Virus record (IMG/VR): IMGVR_UViG_3300028840_001126
Coordinates: 1-31,773 of that record
Origin: a virus
Length of the DNA: 31,773 nucleotides
Direction: 5' to 3' (one strand)
Positions 11,611-18,369 of the stretch are shown piece after piece. Position 1 is the first letter of the stretch. Each line of letters opens with the position of its first letter. Made by a program: the position numbers and the translations under genes. The notes beneath the pieces are model-generated. The model was given only the letters and a program-made list of their open reading frames with translations, was not told where the DNA came from and did no database searches.

Positions 11611-12942
11611 TGACATCAAAGATAATCTATACAGGTTATTATCCAAGAGCGCACCAAGAAGCTCTACACATTGCGCTTAGGCGTTTCAATGTGATTGTTG
11701 CTCATCGCCGCTGACCGCTTTGGGAAAACGGTTTTTGCGATTAATGAAATGGTAGACCAAGGTGTGCGGTGCAAGCTTCGCAATCCTCAGTATGCGTACC
11801 TTGCGCCTACATACGGGCAAGCAAAGAGGGTTGCTTGGCAGATAATGAAAGATGCTGTTAGAGGAATCCCTGGCGTTACAATAAATGAATCAGAACTTAG
11901 AGTAGATATACAAAGAGAGCATGATAGGATTCGGTTTATGTTACTCGGCGCTGAGAATCCTGATACGCTTGCAGGTCTATACCTCGATGGAGTTATACTC
12001 GATGAGTTTGGGATTATGTCAGGAAGTGTCTGGGGAACGATTATTAGACCGATGCTTTCAGATAGAAAGGGCTGGGCTATATTTATAGGTACACCAAGGG
12101 GAGCTAACGCTTTCCAGAAGATGTACTTATTTGCTAAAGAGGCTATGAAGAAAGCTGGTTCTGAGTGGTTTGCAGCTATGTATAAAGCTTCTGAGACGGG
12201 GATTGTGCCTAAATCAGAGCTAGAAGCGGCTCGTTCCACGATGACCGAGGATGAATATAACCAGGAGTTTTTATGTGATTTCGGGGCAGCGCTTGCAGGT
12301 GCGTACTATAAAAGACAATTTATTAGAGTTAATAAGGAAAACCGTATTACTCGTGTACCATATGAGTCTGGTTATCCCGTTGATATTTCTTTTGACCTTG
12401 GCATTGACGATTCCACAGCGGTTTGGTTTATACAAACAATCGGAAGAGAAAGAAGGGTTATTGACTACTATGAGTGCTCTGGGAAAGGCTTTGACGAGAT
12501 TGTGCCGGAGATTCATGAAAAAGGGTACATGTTAAGATTTGCTTATCTGCCTCATGATGTGATGGTGAGATCCCTGGAAACTAAGAAGACAAGACTTGAA
12601 ACATTGAAAAAGCTAAACCTTGTACCTAACAGGCATAACTATATCGTTGTGAAACGAAGTTCTGTTGAAGATGGGATTAACGAGGTTAGGAATATCTTTA
12701 GTACATTCTGGTTTGATGAACACAAATGTAGTTACGGAATAGCTTGCCTGCAAGCATATGAACGTGTGTTCGATGCTAAAGAGGGAGTGTTTAAAGGTAG
12801 GCCAAGGCACAATTGGGCTTCACATGGCGCTGATAGTATGAGAACATATGCAATGGGTCTTATCTCAGAGGAAGAGATAGAAGGCAGGGATTTTCTGCCA
12901 GACCAATTAGAAACTGACTACGATGTATTCGGAGGAATGTGA
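11610..12942 (+). CDS. terL: Terminase large subunit, interrupted by 7 bases in the Walker A motif
   Basis: The packaging ATPase-nuclease. From the ATG at 11610, behind an ideal AAGGAGGT site, 34 codons encode a normal N-terminus (IYTGYYPRAHQEALHIAL with the adenine motif, then NVIVAHRR) and hit TGA at 11712. Seven bases later (from 11719) another frame continues with FGKTVFAINEMV, completing HRRFGKT. It then has Walker B VILDEFG, motif III GTPRGANAF, nuclease SFDLGIDDST and HDVM, and the HGADSMRTY end. Removing the seven bases 11712-11718 gives 441 residues, a normal length. Translating only from the TTG at 11695 gives 415 residues but loses the adenine motif and the RR before FGKT. So the gene is either recoded by hopping or frameshift, broken, or misassembled. 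The TGA stop overlaps the next ATG. Confidence 0.9.
11703..11727 (+). other. Candidate translational bypass (7-base hop) site in terL
   Basis: Codons CAT CGC CGC (11703-11711) are followed by TGA (11712-11714), C, a second CGC (11716-11718) and TTT GGG AAA. If peptidyl-tRNA-Arg left the CGC at 11709 and landed on the CGC at 11716, the product would be exactly HRR-FGK with no added or lost residue. Matched take-off and landing codons with a stop just after take-off are the hallmark of T4 gene 60 bypassing. Confidence 0.45.
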
Positions 12943-13403
12943 TGGGTATATTTGATGATTTAATTGAAGCTGCTGAGAATACTGCAAGCGTATTTGTAGG
13001 AAAGGACTCTTTAATTGACCAAGCGTTTGGTTTATTTGAAAGAGGTGAAAACCTTATAACTGACGGTACTTTTGAGACAGACGCTCAGATTGATGAAAAG
13101 AAAAGAAACGCTAAGATACTTGCCAATGCAAGCAGGAACAAAACATTGTTCAATGAGATAATGCAAGATCAGACCATATCTGAAGTAACAAGGGGAGAGT
13201 TGTTGAAGCGATTTGATACCCTTGGCGTTTTAGACGATGGTGCGTTTAGTTCTATTAGCGGTACGTTTTCTCAAGCAAAAGAGGGAATTGGCTCTAAGTT
13301 TAAAGCAAGACAAGCAACAGAAGAATTTTTACAGATAACCAGAGACAAGCCAGGTCAGAAACAAACTCGTTTCGTGGATAGTGTTTCTAATTTAGGAGTG
13401 TAG
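12942..13403 (+). CDS. Hypothetical late protein between terminase and portal
   Basis: A 153-residue protein not recognised by family. The ATG at 12942 shares its A with the terL stop (TGATG), and GGAGG six bases upstream is inside terL; a GTG one codon earlier is less likely. The protein is helical and charged, with the middle part NAKILANASRNKTLFNEIM and a Gly/Ser-rich segment (SISGTFSQAKEGIGSK). It ends two bases before the portal gene. Its place suggests a packaging or head-assembly helper or minor virion protein; this is inference only. Confidence 0.75.
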   Translation: MGIFDDLIEAAENTASVFVGKDSLIDQAFGLFERGENLITDGTFETDAQIDEKKRNAKILANASRNKTLFNEIMQDQTISEVTRGELLKRFDTLGVLDDGAFSSISGTFSQAKEGIGSKFKARQATEEFLQITRDKPGQKQTRFVDSVSNLGV

Positions 13404-13405
13404 CT

Positions 13406-15034
13406 ATGGCTATGAAGATGACCCCTGAGCAAATTATTCAAATGATGCAGACGTTAAAGTCTGAAAGATCAGTGTGGGAAACTCACTGGCAAGACTTAAC
13501 TGATATGATGTTACCTAGAAAGAATGACATTATCCGTACTGATGAAGTTAAGGGAAGAAAAAAGGGTATCGAACTTTACGATAACACCGCGATGAACTCG
13601 GCTGAGCTGCTTGCAGGTGCATTACATGGTTTATTAACTAACCCTTCCCAGCAGTGGTTTGAACTAACGACTGGTAATGAAAATCTAGATGCCAACGATG
13701 ATGTGCGTATTTACTTGCAAGGCTTAACAAAGCGTATGCATAACATTCTAAATAACTCCAACTTCCAAACAGAAGTTCACGAAGTGTACTTAGATGAAGT
13801 GGTACTTGGTACTGCTTTCATGCACATGGATGAAGACGATGAAACAGTTGTTAGGTTTCATGCCAATCACATTGCCGAGATGTTTGCGGTTGAAGGAAAC
13901 AAGGGATTCATTGACGAGGTTTATAGAAAGTTCAAGTGGACTGCTAGAAAGCTGGTACAAGAGTTTGCTCCTAACGATGCTGAAGATTTAGAGAAGGTTG
14001 AAGAGAAGCTAGGTAGAAGTGTTGCAAGGGCTTTTGAAAAGGGTAAGAATGATAAGTTCATTGTTTACCACGCTGTTTACAAGAGTGACTTCAGAGAGAA
14101 AGCTAAACAACCATATACTTCCCAGTACATTTTAGAGCTGGAGAAGAAAGAAATTCATGTGGGTGGTTTTAGAACTTTCCCTTATATGGTTCCACGCTGG
14201 ACTAAAGCAACTGGTGAAACATACGGTAGAAGCCCTGGAATGAACGCTTTACCTGAAGCTAAGACGTTAAACGCGATGTCGCTTGCGGTATTGAAAGGCG
14301 CTCAAAAAACAGTAGATCCTCCATTGCAAGCACCGGATGACGGATTTGTTAGACCTAAAAGAACAACTCCAGGGGCTATCTTGTACTACAGAGCTGGTAC
14401 TAATGATCGTATTCAGCCTGTCTTTAACGACACACGTTTAGACATTGGTGTGGAAATAACAAGAGATCGTCAATTTAGAATTAGAGAATCTTTCTTTGTA
14501 GATCAACTACAGTTAAGAGAAGGTCCACAGATGACGGCAACTGAGGTTAACCGTAGAACTGAGGAGCGTATGCGTTTACTTGGTCCTATGCTAGGCCGCC
14601 AACAATCAGAGTTCTTGGCACCATTAATTGAAAGACTATTCGATATTATGGTTAAGAAAGATTTAATCGGAGAGCCACCAGAGTTATTAAGAGGTGCTGA
14701 CCTTGTTCCTAAATACTCGTCTACTATTGCAAGAGCGCAGAGAGTCGATGAGGGTAACAATACTCTTAGAGCTTTCCAAGCAAGTGCCCCGTTCTTAGAG
14801 CAGAGTCCTCAAGCGTTTGATATTATCGACGTTGAGAAGGTTGTACGTGAGAACTGGATAAACTACGGTGCGAGCCAAACTGTTCTTCGAAGAAAAGAAG
14901 AGATAGAGGCAATCAGGGAATCTCGTGCCCAAGCGCAGCAAGAGGCTAGAGAAAGACAACAAGGTCTTGACAATGCCGAGGCTGTGCAGAAAATGAGTCC
15001 TGCAATTCAGCAAGCACAACAAGCGGAGTCGTAA
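13406..15034 (+). CDS. Portal (head-to-tail connector) protein, T7 gp8 family
   Basis: A 542-residue protein with the length (T7 gp8 is 535-536) and hallmarks of the podovirus head-tail connector: the N-terminal helix with WETHWQDLTDMMLPRKND (about 24-41), LYDNTAMNSAELLAGALHGLLTNP (about 56-79), WFELTTG, the YLDEVVLGTAFM strand (about 127-138), TYGRSPGMNALPEAKTLN (about 271-288) and LREGPQMTATEVNRRTEERM (about 372-391). The C-terminal end is Gln/Glu-rich. Twelve copies form the ring through which DNA enters and leaves the head, and the tail tube proteins attach to it. The ATG at 13406 follows TTAGGAGTGTAGCT. Its TAA overlaps the next ATG (TAATG). Confidence 0.95.
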   Translation: MAMKMTPEQIIQMMQTLKSERSVWETHWQDLTDMMLPRKNDIIRTDEVKGRKKGIELYDNTAMNSAELLAGALHGLLTNPSQQWFELTTGNENLDANDDVRIYLQGLTKRMHNILNNSNFQTEVHEVYLDEVVLGTAFMHMDEDDETVVRFHANHIAEMFAVEGNKGFIDEVYRKFKWTARKLVQEFAPNDAEDLEKVEEKLGRSVARAFEKGKNDKFIVYHAVYKSDFREKAKQPYTSQYILELEKKEIHVGGFRTFPYMVPRWTKATGETYGRSPGMNALPEAKTLNAMSLAVLKGAQKTVDPPLQAPDDGFVRPKRTTPGAILYYRAGTNDRIQPVFNDTRLDIGVEITRDRQFRIRESFFVDQLQLREGPQMTATEVNRRTEERMRLLGPMLGRQQSEFLAPLIERLFDIMVKKDLIGEPPELLRGADLVPKYSSTIARAQRVDEGNNTLRAFQASAPFLEQSPQAFDIIDVEKVVRENWINYGASQTVLRRKEEIEAIRESRAQAQQEARERQQGLDNAEAVQKMSPAIQQAQQAES

Positions 15035-15276
15035 TGAAGAGATACACAGAGCTGGAGCTAGTGAGTATGTTCCAGCAAGTATTTACAGGAAAGAATGGAG
15101 AGGTTATTCTTGACTGGTTTAAGCATATGTACGGGGATAAGATTAGTTTTGTCCCTAATGACCCTCATGGCACGAGTTTTAATGAAGGTCAAAGATCTGT
15201 TTATTTACAGATACAAGAGTTTATGAAGAAAGATATTAAGCAACTAGAAAAAGAAAGCGAGGAAGACAATGTTTGA
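15034..15276 (+). CDS. Bbp19-like small phage protein (putative)
   Basis: An 80-residue protein that resembles the Bbp19-like family found next to portal and scaffold genes in podoviruses: a first helix LVSMFQQVFTGKNGEVILDW (about 9-28), then the typical DPHGTSFNEGQRSVYLQI (about 43-60) and a charged C-terminal helix. Its role in the family is not established; position implies head assembly. It is coupled at both ends: TAATG with the portal and an 8-base overlap with the scaffold gene. Confidence 0.65.
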   Translation: MKRYTELELVSMFQQVFTGKNGEVILDWFKHMYGDKISFVPNDPHGTSFNEGQRSVYLQIQEFMKKDIKQLEKESEEDNV

Positions 15277-16132
15277 TTATTGGAGATTAATGAATCCAAT
15301 GGTAATGGATGAGGCTAGCGACGGGACTGAAGGCGGCGACGGCGGCGGTTCAACAGGTGGAACGGAACTGCCAAGTTGGGATACTGTGAAAGCAGCGTTA
15401 CCTGAAGACTTAAGAGATGCTGACGCATTTAAGACTGTTACTTCTTTAGAAGGTTTAGCTAAGTCTTACGTTCATGCTCAAAAGAGTATCGGTAAAGATA
15501 AGATTGTAGTGCCAGACCAGCATGCAAGTTCTGAAGACTACAGACAGGTAATGTTTAAACTTGGTCTATCTGAGAAACTTGAGGACTATAAGTTTGGTCT
15601 TCCTGAAGGTGTAGAGGGCGATGACGATTTCGTTAAGAACTTTACTAAGGCATCTCACGAAGCTGGTGTATTACCTCACCAAGCAGAGCAAGTTTTCAAG
15701 TGGTATCGTGATTATACTACTGAAGTTGTGGATGCTCATAAAGCTAAGATGACGGCACAGCTTGCAGAAGACGAGCAGCATTTGCGCCAGGAATGGGGAC
15801 AGGCTTATGACGAGAATCTACAAAGGTCTGGGATTGCTTTAAAAGAGCTTATTCCTAATGAAGCTGAGAGAAAAGAATTTGTTGAGTCAGGTCTTGCGAA
15901 GAATAAAACAGTAATGAAAATGCTGGCAAGCGCTTCTAAGTTTTTTGATGAAGACAAGATTGTAGGCCACGGTGGAGCTAAGTTTAGTTCTATGTCTCCA
16001 GAAGAGGCACTTCAAAAAGCGCGTGATATACAAGGGAATATGGACCACCCGTATAGAAACCCAAGTCACCCTAACCACCAAGCGGCTCAAAAAGAAGTCC
16101 AGAATCTTTACAAAATAGCTTATCCAAGCTAA
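15269..16132 (+). CDS. Capsid scaffolding protein (putative)
   Basis: A 287-residue acidic, helical protein directly before the major capsid gene, the usual place of the podovirus scaffold. It opens with a Gly/Asp/Glu-rich flexible stretch (residues 12-33), then LPSWDTVKAALPEDLRDADA and SLEGLAKSYVHAQKSIG (about 33-74), a common scaffold/assembly start in T7-like marine phages. A long helical middle (KMTAQLAEDEQHLRQEWGQAY) and a C-terminal part with NMDHPYRNPSHPNHQAAQ (about 253-270) follow. Scaffold C-termini usually contact the capsid. It guides procapsid assembly and is then lost. It overlaps the preceding gene by 8 bases. The promoter-dyad element follows its stop. Confidence 0.85.
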   Translation: MFDYWRLMNPMVMDEASDGTEGGDGGGSTGGTELPSWDTVKAALPEDLRDADAFKTVTSLEGLAKSYVHAQKSIGKDKIVVPDQHASSEDYRQVMFKLGLSEKLEDYKFGLPEGVEGDDDFVKNFTKASHEAGVLPHQAEQVFKWYRDYTTEVVDAHKAKMTAQLAEDEQHLRQEWGQAYDENLQRSGIALKELIPNEAERKEFVESGLAKNKTVMKMLASASKFFDEDKIVGHGGAKFSSMSPEEALQKARDIQGNMDHPYRNPSHPNHQAAQKEVQNLYKIAYPS

Positions 16133-16138
16133 TTAAAG

Positions 16139-16177
16139 TTGACACCGATCCCTGAGTATGTATTATTTACTCAGGGA
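16139..16177 (+). promoter_or_regulatory. Promoter with perfect 10-bp dyad around its -10 box, before the capsid gene
   Basis: TTGACA (16139-16144, perfect -35), a 16-base spacer and TATTAT (16161-16166, one mismatch). TCCCTGAGTA (16149-16158) and TACTCAGGGA (16168-16177) form a perfect inverted repeat whose 9-base centre contains the -10 box. In RNA it would be a 10-bp hairpin with no U-tract, so an operator or a 5' stabilising stem is more likely than a terminator. About 110 bases of leader precede the capsid ATG. Confidence 0.6.
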
Positions 16178-16285
16178 CAATCTTAGTCGCTGAGATCCTG
16201 GCTATAAAAAGCGTGAATCCTACAAGGGACAATTCCGAGGCGAGAAACCACAAACATTTTATTAACTTTGATTTTGGAGGACATA

Positions 16286-17209
16286 ATGTCTACAGAAATT
16301 ACTACGGCTTTTGTAAAGCAATATAGTGCTGAAGTTTTCCATTTATCACAACAGAAGGGTTCTCGCTTACAAGATAAAGTAAGACGTGAAACTCAACGTG
16401 GTAAATCGGCTTTTTATGATAGAATTGGTGCAGTAACTGCACAGAAGAAAGTATCTCGTCACAGCGATACTCCACAGATTGACACTCCTCACTCTAGACG
16501 TAGAGTTACTTTAAGTGACTACGAATGGGCTGACTTAATCGACAAGGAAGATCTTCGTCGTTTACTTCAAAACCCTGCTGGCGATTATGCTATGGCTGCA
16601 ATGTGGGCAATGGGTCGTGCGAAGGATGATGAGATCATCGCTGCTGCTAACGGTTCTGCTTACGGTGGAGAAGAAGGTTCAACTGAAGTTACATTACCAA
16701 ACGCTCAGAAGTTAGCTTCTGTAAACTCTGGTTTTGTTAACATGAACGTAGGTTTATTACGTGGCTCTAAGAAGATTTTAGATGCTGGCGAAGTAGATCC
16801 ATCAATCCGCAGATACTGTGCTTTCACTTCTAGCCAGTCTGAAAGTTTACTTTCTGAGACTGAAGTTACTAGTTCTGATTTCAACACAGTTCGTGCATTA
16901 GTTATGGGTGAGATCAATACCTTCTTAGGTTTTGAATTCGTTATGACAGAAAGGTTAGATACGCAAGTTGATGCTTTAAGTGCTAATACTACTACAGGTG
17001 TTGTTGGTTCTGGAAGTTCAGTTGTTGGTCAAAGACGTTGTATCTTCTGGGCACAAGACGGATTGCTTATGGCAACTGCTGACGATGTGCAAGCAGAGAT
17101 CGAAAGACGTGCTGACAAGTCTTACTCTACACAAGTTTACGTATCAATGGGAATTGGTGCTACTCGTATGGAAGAGAAGAAAGTTGTTATCGGACTTTGC
17201 GCTGAGTAA
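16286..17209 (+). CDS. Major capsid protein
   Basis: A 307-residue protein in the major capsid position. It has the profile of the podovirus/N4-type capsid group: N-terminal TTAFVKQYSAEVFHLSQQKGSRL (7-29 region), KVSRHSDTPQIDTPHSRRRVTLSDYEWADLIDKEDLRRLL (about 54-93), a long central domain and a C-terminal AQDGLLMATADDVQAEIERRADKSYSTQVY strand. It probably adopts the HK97 fold (family knowledge). The start is the ATG at 16286 with TTGGAGGACATA before it; the TTG at 16268 is in frame but has no ribosome site. Codon use is more biased than in its neighbours, as expected for the most abundant protein. A UUCG hairpin follows the stop. Confidence 0.9.
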   Translation: MSTEITTAFVKQYSAEVFHLSQQKGSRLQDKVRRETQRGKSAFYDRIGAVTAQKKVSRHSDTPQIDTPHSRRRVTLSDYEWADLIDKEDLRRLLQNPAGDYAMAAMWAMGRAKDDEIIAAANGSAYGGEEGSTEVTLPNAQKLASVNSGFVNMNVGLLRGSKKILDAGEVDPSIRRYCAFTSSQSESLLSETEVTSSDFNTVRALVMGEINTFLGFEFVMTERLDTQVDALSANTTTGVVGSGSSVVGQRRCIFWAQDGLLMATADDVQAEIERRADKSYSTQVYVSMGIGATRMEEKKVVIGLCAE

Positions 17210-17215
17210 TAGGTG

Positions 17216-17236
17216 AGGGCTTCGGCCCTTTCCTTA
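17216..17236 (+). terminator. UUCG hairpin after the capsid gene
   Basis: AGGGC-TTCG-GCCCT (17216-17229), then TTCCTT. The tetraloop is very stable, but the U-tract is short and broken, so it probably lowers rather than stops downstream transcription, or protects the capsid message. Confidence 0.55.
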
Positions 17237-17274
17237 GAATTTAGATTTTTAATTTTAAATAGGAGATTTTCAAA

Positions 17275-17766
17275 ATGGCTACATTGTCAGGAAATTTATA
17301 CGGAACAGAGTATAACAATAGTTATGTTGCTGAACCACAAGTAAGAAATGATGTAAGTCTTCAGCATGGACGTTTACGCTACCTTTCAGGTGAGTACACA
17401 ATTCCATCTGGTGATGTTTTAGGAACAAGTGCTATCGTAAAATTATTCAAGTTACCAAAAGGTGCAAGAGTAATTGAATGTTTAGCTTCAAGTGACGACC
17501 TTGGTACTACTGGTGACTTAGACATCGGTTGGGCTGACTCTGAAGAAGTTGACGAAAACGGTACAGTTTTAGAAGCTGCTGACGACGACGGATTCTTCGC
17601 TGATCTTGATGTTAACGCTGATGCGATTAGCAGAACTGCAATGACTAACGCTGTCGCTGGATTTCGTAAGAAGTTCGCTGCGGAAGTTGATGTTCAGATT
17701 GCTATTCCAGAAGCTACAACAACTGATGGAACAATCTTTGTTGAGATGTACTACATTCTTGACTAA
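17275..17766 (+). CDS. Putative virion structural protein
   Basis: A 163-residue acidic protein rich in beta-forming residues, with no family name I can give. Motifs: LRYLSGEYTIPSGDVLGTSAIVKLFKLPKGARVIE (about 35-69) and the C-terminal DGTIFVEMYYILD. Proteins of this size and style follow the capsid gene in many podoviruses and are found in virions, so a decoration or minor capsid role is likely from position. The ATG follows TAGGAGATTTTCAAA. It shares the strong Ala/Asp/Gly codon bias of the capsid gene, which suggests high expression. Confidence 0.7.
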   Translation: MATLSGNLYGTEYNNSYVAEPQVRNDVSLQHGRLRYLSGEYTIPSGDVLGTSAIVKLFKLPKGARVIECLASSDDLGTTGDLDIGWADSEEVDENGTVLEAADDDGFFADLDVNADAISRTAMTNAVAGFRKKFAAEVDVQIAIPEATTTDGTIFVEMYYILD

Positions 17767-17788
17767 TATTTTTTAATAGGAGGCTCCG

Positions 17789-18367
17789 ATGGCAACAAGT
17801 TCTGTGGAGATTTGCAACTCGGCTCTTATAAAAATCGGAGCTAAAACTATTACGGCCTTGAGTGATGACACCAAGGCCGCTCGCTTATGTAATGAGCAGT
17901 ACGACAAGTTACGAAAGAAACTACTCAGAAGTCATCTGTGGAATTTTGCAATATTTAGGAAGTCGCTGGCTGCCACCGCGAATACTCCTTCGTTTGGTTT
18001 TACGAATGAGTTCCTTTTGCCTAGTGACATTTTACGAATCCTGGAAACAGATTTGATAGAAGGTTCTAATTGGGTAATAGAGCAGAACACAGACGGGAAC
18101 AAAGTTCTATTATGTAACTCTAGTTCTGTTAAAGTTCGTTACATAAAAGATGTGACAGACACAACATTATTTGCAACTGACTTTGAAGAAGCGCTTGCGT
18201 ATATGCTTGCAGCAGATCTTGCGTATCCTTTAGTGCAATCAAGGGCGTTAATGCGAGACATGATGGCTCTTTATAAAGCAGAGGTAGCGGAAGCTAGATC
18301 ATTCGACGCTCAAGAGAATTCACTAGAAGAAGTGGAAGCTAATGAGTGGACTGATATAAGGGCGTAG
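17789..18367 (+). CDS. Tail tubular protein A (T7 gp11-like)
   Basis: A 192-residue protein of the T7 gp11 family size (196). Typical features are the N-terminal EICNSALIKIGAKTITALSDDTKAARLC (about 7-34), YDKLRKKLLRSHLWNFAIFRK (about 38-58), FTNEFLLPSDILRILE (about 71-86), a central strand VKVRYIKDVTD (about 112-122) and FEEALAYMLAADLAYPL (about 131-147). It forms the ring between portal and nozzle. It has TAGGAGG as ribosome site and ends two bases before the nozzle gene, as usual in this module. Confidence 0.92.
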   Translation: MATSSVEICNSALIKIGAKTITALSDDTKAARLCNEQYDKLRKKLLRSHLWNFAIFRKSLAATANTPSFGFTNEFLLPSDILRILETDLIEGSNWVIEQNTDGNKVLLCNSSSVKVRYIKDVTDTTLFATDFEEALAYMLAADLAYPLVQSRALMRDMMALYKAEVAEARSFDAQENSLEEVEANEWTDIRA

Positions 18368-18369
18368 AC

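Noticed and set aside
11275-11646. Leftward frame of 123 codons opposite the HNH gene
   Set aside because: Hydrophobic antisense shadow without a ribosome site; the HNH motifs on the plus strand are clear.
11703-11727. RF2-type +1 frameshift at the terL stop
   Set aside because: The P-site CGC cannot re-pair well at +1 (GCT), and the product would have two extra residues in Walker A; the matched-codon hop fits better, though not proven.
11695-12942. Large terminase starting simply at the TTG at 11695
   Set aside because: It has no ribosome site and drops the conserved adenine motif and HRR that are present in the other frame just upstream, so it is probably not the whole gene.
16149-16177. 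Intrinsic terminator after the scaffold gene
   Set aside because: The stem is perfect but no U-tract follows, and a promoter -10 box lies in its loop.
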